Below are positions 45,877-53,715 of a stretch of 64,000 nt of DNA, piece after piece (within the stretch, counting starts at the first letter, position 1; each line of letters begins with the position of its first letter). Location: assembly GCF_007828035.1 (NCBI RefSeq), contig NZ_VITV01000004.1, forward strand, positions 263,559 through 327,558, in the 5' to 3' direction. The translations under genes and the position numbers were made by a program. Source of the stretch: Nitrospirillum amazonense (GTDB taxonomy: Bacteria > Pseudomonadota > Alphaproteobacteria > Azospirillales > Azospirillaceae). The notes below the pieces were generated by a model. It was not told the DNA's origin. It ran no database searches and saw only the letters and a program-made list of their open reading frames with translations.

Positions 45877-48345
45877 TTACTTGGCCTGGACCACGTCCAC
45901 CACCTTGGCGTCGGGCTCGCTCCAGCCCTTGGCGCCGGTATGGCCCAGGCTGTGGCTGGCCTCAGACCAGCTGAGTTCGGTGACGTTGCCGCCGCCCTGC
46001 TCATAGGCGTAGGTGAAGCCGTCGTCCTGGAACAGGGTGAAGCGGCCATCGGCCCCCGGATAGACCTTCACCTTGGCGATGGTCTGCTTCTGGTGCGTGT
46101 TCTCGATGGGGGAGCCCAAGGGCAGGATGGACCCGGCCTTCACGAACACCGGGATGCGGTCGATGGGCGCCGCCACCGTCACCGTCTGGCCGCCGGTGTA
46201 GCGCTTGTCCGTCCAGAAGTCGTACCAGTCGCCGCCTGCCGGCAAGTACACCTGCTTGGTCGTCGCCCCCTGCTCCGTCACCGGGGCCACCAGCAGGGCG
46301 GGGCCGAACATGTATTCGTCCCGCATGTCGGTGACGGCCGGGTCGTTGGGGAAGTCCAGCGGCAGGGCCCGCAGGAAGGGCGCGCCCGTCTTATAGGTCT
46401 TGTAGCCCAGAGAATAGATGTACGGGATCAGCTGGTAGCGCAGCTTGACGTACTTTTCCAAGATGGCCTGGGCGTCGGGCCCATAGGACCAGATCTCGTT
46501 GGCCGGGCGGCTGCCGTGGGTGCGCAGCACCGGCAGGAAGGTCGCGTACTGGAACCAGCGGGTGTACAGCTCGGGATAATCGTCATAGCCGCCGACGACG
46601 CCGCGCGCCGGCGTCGGGTCAAGCAGCGGCGCCTTGGCGGGCTTATGCTCTTCCGGCAGGTACTGCCAGCCGCCGGTGTCGTTGCTCCAGTAGGTGATGC
46701 CGCTGGCGGCGAAGTCCAGGCCCGTGGGCACCTGGCGCTTGAACGCGTCCCAGGTGGGGGTGATGTCGGAGGACCAGACGATGGCGCCGTTGCGCTGCAC
46801 GCCCAGATAGGCGTCGCGCGACAGGATGACGGTGCGCTTGTCCTTGAAGTCGCGGCGGAAGCCGTCATACAGCGCGCTGGTGTGGAACAGCGGGTAGACG
46901 TTGAAGTACTTCGTGCCCGGCCCGATGTGGTAGTAGCTGCCGTTGGGCGGCAGGTCCGGCTCCGTCTCGTCCGACCACAGGCTGTCGAACCCCTGGCTCA
47001 GGATGTTGTCGCGGATGGTGTTCCAGTACCACTTGGCGGCGTCGGGGTTGGTGGTGTCGATGTCCGACCCGGCCTTGTCATAGGGCAGGCCGTTGGTGGG
47101 AGTGCCGTCGGCCTGGGACAGGAACCAGCCGTTCTTCTTCAACAGATCGTAATAGCGACCGTCGGATGTGAAGCGCGGCCACACGCTGATCATGGTCTCG
47201 AACCCCATGTCGTGCAGTTGCTTGTTCATCGCCTTGGGGTTCGGCCACAGCTCCGGCACGAAATCGAACTGGCCCATGATGGTGTAGTAAAACCAGTCCA
47301 CCACCAGCACGTCGGCCGGGATGTGGCGCTCACGATAGCCCTTGGCGACGTCCAGCACCTCCTGCTGCGAACGGTAGCGCTGCTTGGACTGGATGTAGCC
47401 GTAGGCCGACTTGGGCAGCATGGGGGTGGCGCCGGTCAGCTGGCGGTAGCCGGCGTAGATCTCGTCCGGCGTCTTGCCGGAGATGACGAAGAAGGAGACG
47501 CGGTCGCCCACCTCGGACGTCCAGCGGGTGACCTCATTGAAGCCCGGCTCGATGGTCGTCTTGGACGGGTTGTCCCACAGCAGGCCGTAGCCGTAGTTGG
47601 TGATCATGAAGGGCACGCAGGTGCTCTGCCCGCCCGAGGCGTTGTAGTCGTTCCAGCAGCGCACCACATGGCCGCGATGGTCCAGGAAGCCCTCCTGGTT
47701 CTGGCCCAGGCCGTAATAGTGCTCATCCGCCGGCGAGGCGAAGGTGCCGTTCACGGTGTAAAATTGCTCATCCGTGGGCCGGCGGTCGTGCAGCAGCTGG
47801 CTGTTGCCATCCTTGAAGTTGGGCACGCCCATGGACCAGCCGGTGAAGTCCAGGATGGTCTTGCCCGCCGCGTCCTTGAACAGGATGTGGGCGCCATTGG
47901 TGGTGCCGCCGAAATAACGGCTGATGTCCACGGCGGTCTGCTGCGGCGCCACGGCGTGCGGCGGCGGGTGCCAGCCGACGATGGTGGCCGACATCTGGCC
48001 GGACTTCAGCACGGTGTCCCCGCGCTCATCCTGGCCTTGCGTCCAGCCGGCGGTGTTGGTGCCGGGGATGATGCCGTAGCCGGGGCCGGCCAGGGCCGCG
48101 TCCTTCTTCAGGCTGAGGGTGACGCGGATGATGTTGGGGCCGTAGGGCTCCAGCACCAGGGTCTGTTCCTGGGTCTTGGTCGACTGGTCCACCACCACGG
48201 CGGCGGTAACATCCCTGTCGGCCGCGAGCGCGGGCGCGGTCAGGGCCGAGGCGGCGGCGCCCAGGCCCATGGCCAGTGCCAAGCCCCGGTAAATCAACAT
48301 GGATTTCGGTGTGGCGCCGCGCGTGGGCTGCCCCTGCGTCTTCAT
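45877..48345 (-). CDS. Secreted glycoside hydrolase family 31
   Basis: 822 residues from ATG 48345, preceded by AGGGGGA; an ATG at 48381 is open but lacks a site. Signal peptide ends near APALAA. N-terminal beta-sandwich, then a (beta/alpha)8 barrel with nucleophile Asp in SLWSDETEPD and acid/base Asp in YWSNDTGGW; proximal C-terminal region VAPVTEQGATTKQVYLP and DUF5110-like end. GH31 covers alpha-glucosidases and alpha-xylosidases; FYTVNGTFASPADEHYYGLGQ and RYRSQQEV suggest the xylosidase-like side, but this is inference. Probably periplasmic, with a LacI-type operator upstream. Confidence 0.92.
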   Translation of the reverse strand: MKTQGQPTRGATPKSMLIYRGLALAMGLGAAASALTAPALAADRDVTAAVVVDQSTKTQEQTLVLEPYGPNIIRVTLSLKKDAALAGPGYGIIPGTNTAGWTQGQDERGDTVLKSGQMSATIVGWHPPPHAVAPQQTAVDISRYFGGTTNGAHILFKDAAGKTILDFTGWSMGVPNFKDGNSQLLHDRRPTDEQFYTVNGTFASPADEHYYGLGQNQEGFLDHRGHVVRCWNDYNASGGQSTCVPFMITNYGYGLLWDNPSKTTIEPGFNEVTRWTSEVGDRVSFFVISGKTPDEIYAGYRQLTGATPMLPKSAYGYIQSKQRYRSQQEVLDVAKGYRERHIPADVLVVDWFYYTIMGQFDFVPELWPNPKAMNKQLHDMGFETMISVWPRFTSDGRYYDLLKKNGWFLSQADGTPTNGLPYDKAGSDIDTTNPDAAKWYWNTIRDNILSQGFDSLWSDETEPDLPPNGSYYHIGPGTKYFNVYPLFHTSALYDGFRRDFKDKRTVILSRDAYLGVQRNGAIVWSSDITPTWDAFKRQVPTGLDFAASGITYWSNDTGGWQYLPEEHKPAKAPLLDPTPARGVVGGYDDYPELYTRWFQYATFLPVLRTHGSRPANEIWSYGPDAQAILEKYVKLRYQLIPYIYSLGYKTYKTGAPFLRALPLDFPNDPAVTDMRDEYMFGPALLVAPVTEQGATTKQVYLPAGGDWYDFWTDKRYTGGQTVTVAAPIDRIPVFVKAGSILPLGSPIENTHQKQTIAKVKVYPGADGRFTLFQDDGFTYAYEQGGGNVTELSWSEASHSLGHTGAKGWSEPDAKVVDVVQAK

Positions 48346-48382
48346 GGTCCGGATTCCCCCTGGAGGATTCTTATAAATCATA

Positions 48383-48396
48383 TGATAGCGGTACCA
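48383..48396. promoter_or_regulatory. Candidate LacI-family operator
   Basis: TGATAGCGGTACCA fits TGRTANCGNTAYCA, the central-CG palindrome bound by LacI-type sugar regulators of proteobacteria. 38 bp upstream of the GH31 start. No lacI-type gene lies in the window. Confidence 0.5.
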
Positions 48397-48594
48397 TCGG
48401 CCATGCCCAGGCCGGGGTCAACCCGAAACTCCCCGTCCCAGCTCCCGGTCCCGCCGTGGTCCATCGTTCCGGCACAGCAACAGTCCGTGCCGCCGTTATG
48501 CCCTATCGCGCGGGCCCGCCACCGCTTAGATGTAGGACGATGACGGGTGCGCCGATGCCGCGCCCCGGTGAGATTTGCCCGGAGGGACCGGCCG

Positions 48595-49446
48595 ATGAGC
48601 CCGCTGAAGACTCTGAAACGCCTGCACGCGGCCTATCGCGACGACATCGCGGACCTGACGACGCGCCGCCCCCTGCCCGGGCCCGCCCTGCCGCAGCTGA
48701 GCCCCTTCCTGCTCCTGAACCACCATGGGCCGCAGGTCTATCCGCCCAATAACGGCGGCCTGCCCTTCGGCCCTCACCCCCACCGGGGTTTCGAGACGGT
48801 GACCTTCATCCTGGAGGGGGAGCTGACGCACGCCGACAGCGCCGGCCATGAAAGCGTTATCAGGGCTGGCGGCGTGCAGTGGATGACGGCCGGGCGCGGC
48901 GTGGTGCATTCGGAGCTGTCGCCGGCCGAATTCCGCCGCAAGGGCGGGCCGCTGGAGATATTGCAGCTGTGGGTGAACCTGCCGGCCCGGCTGAAGTTCT
49001 CGGACCCCGGCTATACCGGCCTGCAGCGCGACGCCATCCCGGCCCTGCCCACCCCCGACGGGCGCGGCACCGTAAACCTCATCTCCGGGAACTGGGGCGG
49101 GATGAGCGGCCCCGTCACCTCACTGACCGGCGTGTTCATGAGCACGGTGACCTTGAGCGCCGGCGGTACCGTGCGCTTTGACGGCGCCGCCGGCCGCAAT
49201 GTCTTCCTTTACGTCGTGCGCGGCGCGATCAGCGTGGGCGGCGGCACCGCTCCCGCCCACCAGCTGGTGGAACTGAGCCTGGAAGGCGACGCGGTGGAGA
49301 TCACGGCGCAGGAAGACGCGGTGCTGCTGTTCGGCCATGGCGAGCCCATCGCCGAACCGGTGGTGGCCCATGGCCCCTTCGTCATGAACACCCGGGAAGA
49401 GATCATCGCCGCCATCCGCGATTACCAGGCGGGATTGTTCGAGTAA
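48595..49446 (+). CDS. Pirin-family protein
   Basis: 283 residues from ATG 48595 with GGAGGGA upstream. Bicupin fold. Metal ligands in GPHPHRGFETVTFILEGEL (His, His) and RGVVHSELS (His, Glu). Bacterial pirins include quercetin dioxygenases and regulators of pyruvate dehydrogenase. The plus-strand gene is divergent from GH31 and ends against IHR fragment I. Confidence 0.92.
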   Translation: MSPLKTLKRLHAAYRDDIADLTTRRPLPGPALPQLSPFLLLNHHGPQVYPPNNGGLPFGPHPHRGFETVTFILEGELTHADSAGHESVIRAGGVQWMTAGRGVVHSELSPAEFRRKGGPLEILQLWVNLPARLKFSDPGYTGLQRDAIPALPTPDGRGTVNLISGNWGGMSGPVTSLTGVFMSTVTLSAGGTVRFDGAAGRNVFLYVVRGAISVGGGTAPAHQLVELSLEGDAVEITAQEDAVLLFGHGEPIAEPVVAHGPFVMNTREEIIAAIRDYQAGLFE

Positions 49447-49447
49447 T

Positions 49448-49501
49448 CCCTCAGGCGGCGGCCCCGGTCGGGGCCTATGGCGGCGTGGGACTCATGCCGC
49501 C
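49448..49501 (+). repeat. IHR repeat copy I (hairpins iii and iv)
   Basis: CCCTCAGGCGGC followed by hairpin iii GGCCCC-GGTC-GGGGCC (49460-49475), CTAT and hairpin iv arms GGCGGC/GCCGCC (49479-49484, 49496-49501). Hairpins i and ii are deleted. The right arm overlaps the last codons and stop of the XRE gene. Confidence 0.8.
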
Positions 49502-49698
49502 GGGCGGTGGGGATTGGTGAAGATCGCCTCCACCGGCAGGCCGAACAGCGCAGCGATGCGATAAGCCAGGTCCAGCGACGGGTCGTGCTTCTCCGTCTCC
49601 AGGGCGTTGACCGCCTGGCGGGACACGCCCAGCCGCTCGCCCAGATCGCTCTGCGTCCAGCCGCGCTCGGCCCGCAGGACCTTCAACGTGTTCCGCAT
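49492..49698 (-). CDS. XRE-family transcriptional regulator
   Basis: 68 residues: a single HTH_3 domain (LRAERGWTQSDLGERLGVSR QAVNALE, helices 2 and 3) and the typical tail FGLPVEAIFTNP. This compact form commonly accompanies a small membrane protein gene, as here: its start overlaps the stop of the upstream gene. Probably binds GTCAGGT-type palindromes before the pair and represses it. Confidence 0.9.
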   Translation of the reverse strand: MRNTLKVLRAERGWTQSDLGERLGVSRQAVNALETEKHDPSLDLAYRIAALFGLPVEAIFTNPHRPAA

Positions 49699-50093
49699 CA
49701 GCGCGTACTCCGGATGAAGGGCGAGACGATGCAGAAGGCCACCCAGAAGATGGCGTAGACCATGTAGCCCGGCAGGTGGTCCACCCGCGCGAAGGTTTCC
49801 AGGAAGCCCCAGGCGCTGGCGACGATGAAGGCCAGGCAGGCGGCGATGATGAAGCGCCGGGCCAGCAGTGCCCGCATGAACTCATCCACCTGGGTCATGA
49901 GCCTTAGCGTCGCCCACAGCTGCACCGCGATGCAGCCCACCGGCACCAGGATCGCCGCCCACAGCAAGGGCCCGTCCAGCTGCGATTGGCCCCAGCTGAT
50001 GGCCTTGATGGACAGGACGTAGAGGACCGCGGTGGCGATCGAGGTGAAAATGTAGCGCCGCGAGGCGGGAGGGAAGAGAACGGCGACGGACAT
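49698..50093 (-). CDS. Small integral membrane protein paired with XRE regulator
   Basis: 131 residues from ATG 50093, four transmembrane helices (about 11-28, 38-58, 72-92, 100-120). The segment RLMTQVDEFMRALLARRF is amphipathic and conserved in XRE-associated membrane proteins. Function unknown. Overlaps the XRE start by one base, so translation is coupled. Confidence 0.8.
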   Translation of the reverse strand: MSVAVLFPPASRRYIFTSIATAVLYVLSIKAISWGQSQLDGPLLWAAILVPVGCIAVQLWATLRLMTQVDEFMRALLARRFIIAACLAFIVASAWGFLETFARVDHLPGYMVYAIFWVAFCIVSPFIRSTR

Positions 50094-50443
50094 GATGTCA
50101 TGATCTCCTGACGTTTTGTCAGGTAAACATGACTCCATTTTTATGTCAGGTCAACCTGACTTTTGACTCCTCAGAATCTACTACGCGCCTTCCCCCGAGT
50201 CGCGCCCCGGCACATCCGGCATAGGGGTGCGCATCCCCGCCTTTCGGATAGGGTCGCCCGATAAGAAAGCCTTAAGGAAACCGCCTTAATATCCCGCATA
50301 CCAGGTGGGACAAGACTCAGGCCTTCCCTTAGGACGGCCGTGCTAGACTAAATAACCCGCCCGGTTTTGAACCGTGAACCGTTGCCGTCCCAGTATTCAC
50401 TTTGATCCCAGCACTAGCGCTGGCCACAGGAACTCGCCCCGGA
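50094..50443. other. Regulatory intergenic region 50094-50443
   Basis: 350 bp without a gene. The left third carries the GTCAGGT operator cluster for the membrane-protein/XRE pair. The remainder is AT-richer than surroundings and should contain the promoter of the plus-strand FliL-like gene (TAGACTAAATAA near 50343 is a weak candidate). Confidence 0.55.
50107..50160. promoter_or_regulatory. XRE operator cluster
   Basis: GTCAGGT-CA-ACCTGAC (50145-50160) is a perfect inverted repeat. A second, imperfect site of the same size lies at 50118-50133 (GTCAGGT...ATGAC), and CCTGAC/GTCAGG (50107-50112 and 50118-50123) overlaps it. On the minus strand TTGACC inside the palindrome could be a -35 element, so binding would block transcription. 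Confidence 0.7.
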
Positions 50444-50914
50444 ATGACCCGCGACGATGAACGCCTGCCCCGTGACCGCCGCCGCGGCGCCATGCTGCGT
50501 GGCGTGCTGGCCGGCGCCTTCCTGGCGCTGGCGGCCGCCACGGCGCTGCCGCAGGCGGCCTGGGCCGGCGAAGGCGGCGGTCAGAAGTCGGAAGATCCGG
50601 AGGTCCTGCGCAAGATCAAGATGAGCCCCATGCTGCTGCCGGGGAAGGACCGCTTCTCCTACGTCCGGCTGCAGGTGATGCTGGTCGTGCGCATGAGCAA
50701 GCATCTGAATGAGGACGTCGACCTGGTCACCAACCTCAAGCCCCGCATCAATGGCGAGCTGACCGAGGCCCTGACCGTCGACCACCTGACCCATAACCGC
50801 CTGAACACCGCCGACGTCCAGGCCCTGAAGGGCCGCATCATGGAAGTGGCCAACGAGGCCGTGGGCAAGCCCCTGGTGGACGAGGTCCTGATCGTCAGCC
50901 TGCTGGTCGGCTGA
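50444..50914 (+). CDS. Secreted FliL-like protein
   Basis: 156 residues from ATG 50444 (TTG 50402 and ATG 50492 are alternatives). A basic RRR stretch and hydrophobic signal (LAGAFLALAAATALPQAAWA) precede a domain with FSYVRLQVMLVVRMSKHLNE and IMEVANEAVGKPLVDEVLIV, which follows the strand-helix-strand pattern of the FliL C-terminal domain. The usual FliL inner-membrane anchor looks like a cleavable signal here. A link to flagellar motor function is inference. Confidence 0.5.
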   Translation: MTRDDERLPRDRRRGAMLRGVLAGAFLALAAATALPQAAWAGEGGGQKSEDPEVLRKIKMSPMLLPGKDRFSYVRLQVMLVVRMSKHLNEDVDLVTNLKPRINGELTEALTVDHLTHNRLNTADVQALKGRIMEVANEAVGKPLVDEVLIVSLLVG

Positions 50915-50990
50915 TTGAATTCCGGACGCCCGAGCCTTGCGCGCCCCGGGGCTGTGCAAGCCGCCCAAACCTGCTATAACCCGCCCCGGC

Positions 50991-51067
50991 GTCTCCGTAG
51001 CTCAGCAGGATAGAGCACAGGATTCCTAATCCTGGGGCCGTGGGTTCGAATCCCGCCGGGGACACCA
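50991..51067 (+). tRNA. tRNA-Arg (CCT)
   Basis: 77 nt with encoded CCA. Acceptor GTCTCCG/CGGGGAC, anticodon stem CAGGA/TCCTG with loop TTCCTAA (anticodon CCT), T-arm GTGGG-TTCGAAT-CCCGC. A TATAAC -10 box lies at 50975-50980. Confidence 0.95.
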
Positions 51068-51143
51068 TTCCCCCGCCCTCATAAATCTGTGCCCAGGCGA
51101 ATGCCCGCCACCGTGATGGCGCACCCAGTGCTCGCCCTTGTCA

Positions 51144-51410
51144 TTACTTGAGGGGAGCAAGCACCGAAGGTGGCAGCGCCATCAGTGATGCGAGATGCGC
51201 CATTTCCTGACGCTGTTCTTGGTTTAACAGCAGTTCCATATCCGAGATCGTTTCTATCAACTCTTCGAAGGCGATACCGAATTCGTTGTGGTCGATATAG
51301 TCCCGCATGGATTCTCGCTTAATGTCAGGTAGACCGGCGATCGACATCACCAAGGAACCCAGGTGTTCCTCCAGGATTTCCCACAGCGCTAAAAAGTCCG
51401 TCGTCGCCAT
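51144..51410 (-). CDS. MafI-like immunity-family protein (orphan)
   Basis: 88 residues from ATG 51410, preceded by GGAGG. SMRDYIDHNEFGIAFEELIETI matches the D-H-x-E-x-G-x-A-x-E-x-L pattern of MafI/bacteriocin-immunity-like proteins. No toxin gene is nearby. Base composition is clearly lower in GC than neighbours, and it sits 76 bp after tRNA-Arg, both consistent with horizontal acquisition. The terminator at 51432-51459 belongs to the gene behind it, which rules out the longer start. Confidence 0.7.
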   Translation of the reverse strand: MATTDFLALWEILEEHLGSLVMSIAGLPDIKRESMRDYIDHNEFGIAFEELIETISDMELLLNQEQRQEMAHLASLMALPPSVLAPLK

Positions 51411-51431
51411 CCATCCTCCCCCGCCTACAAA

Positions 51432-51459
51432 AAGGGGCAGAGACTTCTCCCCGCCCCTT
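51432..51459 (-). terminator. Intrinsic terminator of the S9 peptidase gene
   Basis: AAGGGGC / GCCCCTT on the minus strand, followed by TTTTTG, 22 nt past the stop. Confidence 0.75.
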
Positions 51460-51480
51460 CGGCTCTTCAAGCGCTCGCCC

Positions 51481-53526
51481 TCACTTCAAATTGTCGATCG
51501 TCACCCCCGGCAGGGTGTCCGCCGGCGTGAAGCCGAAGATGCGGCCGTAGAAGTACAGCTCCGCCTCCTGCGCGCGGATGATGCTGTCGGCCTTGCGGAA
51601 GCCGTGCTGCTCGCCCTCGAACTCGATGTAGGAGACGGGCACGCCCTTGGCCTTCAAGGCATTGACGATGCTGCGCGACTGCGCCGGGGGCACCACCGCG
51701 TCCTCCGACCCCTGGAAGGTGATGAGCGGGGCGGAGAAGCCGTCTAGGTGCTGCAGGGGGCTGCGGGCGTCGTAGACGGCCTTGCCTGCTGGGTAGGGGG
51801 CCACCAGGCTGTCCAGGTAGCGGCTTTCGAACTTGTGGGTGTCCTTGGCCAGGGATTCCATGTCCGACACGCCGTAATAGTTGGCGCCGGCCTTGAACAC
51901 CTTGGTGAAGGCCAGGGCCGCCAGGGTGGTGTAGCCGCCGGCGCTGCCACCCCGGATGGCGGCGCGGTTGGCGTCGGCCAGGCCGGCCTTGTCCAGGTAG
52001 GCCACCACGGCAGTGGCGTCCTGCACGTCGGTGATGCCCCAGTTGCCGCGCAGGCGGTTGCGGTAGGCGCGGCCGTAGCCGGTGCTGCCGCCGTAGTTCA
52101 CATCCACCACGGCGAAGCCGCGGCTGGTCCAGTACTGCACGCTCATGTCCATTGAGGGCTTGGCCGCGCTGGTGGGGCCGCCATGCACCTTGACCAGCAG
52201 GGGCGGCTTCTCCCCCGCCGGGGCCTGGAAGGCGGGGTTGGTGGGGGCGTAGTAGAAGGCGTGGGCCGTCCGCGCCTGGCCGTCCGGACCGGGCGCGGTG
52301 GGGAATTCGATGGGCCGGGCGCGCGACACCAAGCCGGCCTCCAGGCCTTCCGGCGCCGGGCGGCGCAGCACGGCGTGGGTGCCGGTCGACAGGTTGACGG
52401 TCACCACCGCCGGGGTGGCATCGGCGAAGCTGGCGATCATGACCGCCTGGTCGGGTCCCAGCAGCCGCACGCCGGTGATGCCGACGAAAGGCAGGTCCAG
52501 ATCATGCGCCTTGCCCGTCTTCAGCTCGATGACGGCCAGCCTGTCCAGGCCCTGGCTGCTGTAGCGCGCCACCGCCTGGCCCCGGCCCGTCAGGGCATAG
52601 GTGGTCAGGCCCAGGTTCCACAGGGGACCACCGAACTCCGCCGTCTTGGCCAAGACGGGGCGGGTGGCGCCGTCGTGCCAGGCGTACAGGTTCCACCAGT
52701 CGCTGCGGTCGGAGATGAAGTAGAGGGTGCCGTCGGCATCCCACTGCGGTTCCAGCACCGATTCGTCATGGCCGCCGGCCACCGCCGTCGGGTTGCCCAG
52801 ACCCTGGGGCGTGACGTCGGCAACGTAGAGCGTGGTGGTGTCCCAAGGCATGTTGGGGTGGGACCAGGCGATCCAGGCCAGGCGCTTGCCATCGGGGCTG
52901 GGGCGCGGATACGCCACGAAGTCGGTGCCGCCGAACAGCACGGTACCGGCATCACCCGGCCGGTCCACCGCCAGGCTGACGATGGCGTTCTTGGCCTCCC
53001 CCGGGGCGCTGTGGTCCTCGCGGACGCAATAGAGGTGGCCGGGCGCGCCCGCCACGCAATCGGCATAGCGGTAGCCCTCCGGCGTCAGCGGCTGCGGCGC
53101 GCCGCCCGCCTCGGGCACGGTGTACAGGCGCTGGTCGGCGAAGTTGCTGAAGTACAAGCGGCCGCCGGCCAGACCACCGCCAACGGCCAGCAGGGCGCCG
53201 CCGCCATATTCATGGACGCGGGTGCGGGCGTTGACCTCCGGCCCCGTCAGCTCGCGAATGCCGCCTTGGCCGTCGGGGGTCACGATGGCGTAGCGGCCCT
53301 TTTCCGCGGGGCGGCTTTCCAGCCAGTAGGGCACACCGCCGTCCACCATCAGGTCACCCAGGCGGATCTCGCTGCCGGCCAGGCGGGCGGCGGTGATGGG
53401 CGAGGCCCAGGTGCCGTAAGCGGCGGTCTTCTTCTCGGCGGCGGTCGCGTCCGTCATGCCAGTCACCAATCCCATCAGCATCGCCGCCACCGCGGCCCGT
53501 TTCAGCCCCATGCCCCTTATTTTCAT
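51481..53526 (-). CDS. S9-family prolyl oligopeptidase-like serine peptidase
   Basis: 681 residues from ATG 53526, a signal peptide ending near TDATAAE. Beta-propeller (about 40-400) with repeated FISDRSDWWNLY-type blades, then an alpha/beta hydrolase. Triad: Ser in GGSAGGYTT, Asp in GSEDAVVPP, His in GEQHGF. The oxyanion/loop region VKVHGGPTSAAKP is typical of DPP4/acylaminoacyl-peptidase types. Periplasmic peptidase, substrate unknown. Monocistronic, with its own terminator. Confidence 0.92.
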   Translation of the reverse strand: MKIRGMGLKRAAVAAMLMGLVTGMTDATAAEKKTAAYGTWASPITAARLAGSEIRLGDLMVDGGVPYWLESRPAEKGRYAIVTPDGQGGIRELTGPEVNARTRVHEYGGGALLAVGGGLAGGRLYFSNFADQRLYTVPEAGGAPQPLTPEGYRYADCVAGAPGHLYCVREDHSAPGEAKNAIVSLAVDRPGDAGTVLFGGTDFVAYPRPSPDGKRLAWIAWSHPNMPWDTTTLYVADVTPQGLGNPTAVAGGHDESVLEPQWDADGTLYFISDRSDWWNLYAWHDGATRPVLAKTAEFGGPLWNLGLTTYALTGRGQAVARYSSQGLDRLAVIELKTGKAHDLDLPFVGITGVRLLGPDQAVMIASFADATPAVVTVNLSTGTHAVLRRPAPEGLEAGLVSRARPIEFPTAPGPDGQARTAHAFYYAPTNPAFQAPAGEKPPLLVKVHGGPTSAAKPSMDMSVQYWTSRGFAVVDVNYGGSTGYGRAYRNRLRGNWGITDVQDATAVVAYLDKAGLADANRAAIRGGSAGGYTTLAALAFTKVFKAGANYYGVSDMESLAKDTHKFESRYLDSLVAPYPAGKAVYDARSPLQHLDGFSAPLITFQGSEDAVVPPAQSRSIVNALKAKGVPVSYIEFEGEQHGFRKADSIIRAQEAELYFYGRIFGFTPADTLPGVTIDNLK

Positions 53527-53715
53527 TCGCCCTGGCCCCATCTGCCTGGTTATCAAAGGGATGCCCCCGCATCGCCGGGCAGTGTGCCCCAAGCGCGGCG
53601 CCCGCGCCAACGCCGATGCGGGGGGCCCATGCGGGCGGGCCGCTTGACGACGAGGCGCCCAAGGTCGATCTAAGCCCCTGTTCCATCATTCCACGCACCG
53701 CCAGGGAGAGGCCCC

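Noticed and set aside
45868-48543. 891-residue open frame opposite the GH31 gene
   Set aside because: His/Arg/Gly/Val-rich shadow of the glycosidase; no ribosome binding site or motif, and it spans promoter and terminator of the real gene.
50991-51480. Integrated element at tRNA-Arg
   Set aside because: No integrase and no visible duplicate of the tRNA 3' end nearby; only the low-GC immunity-like gene is suggestive.
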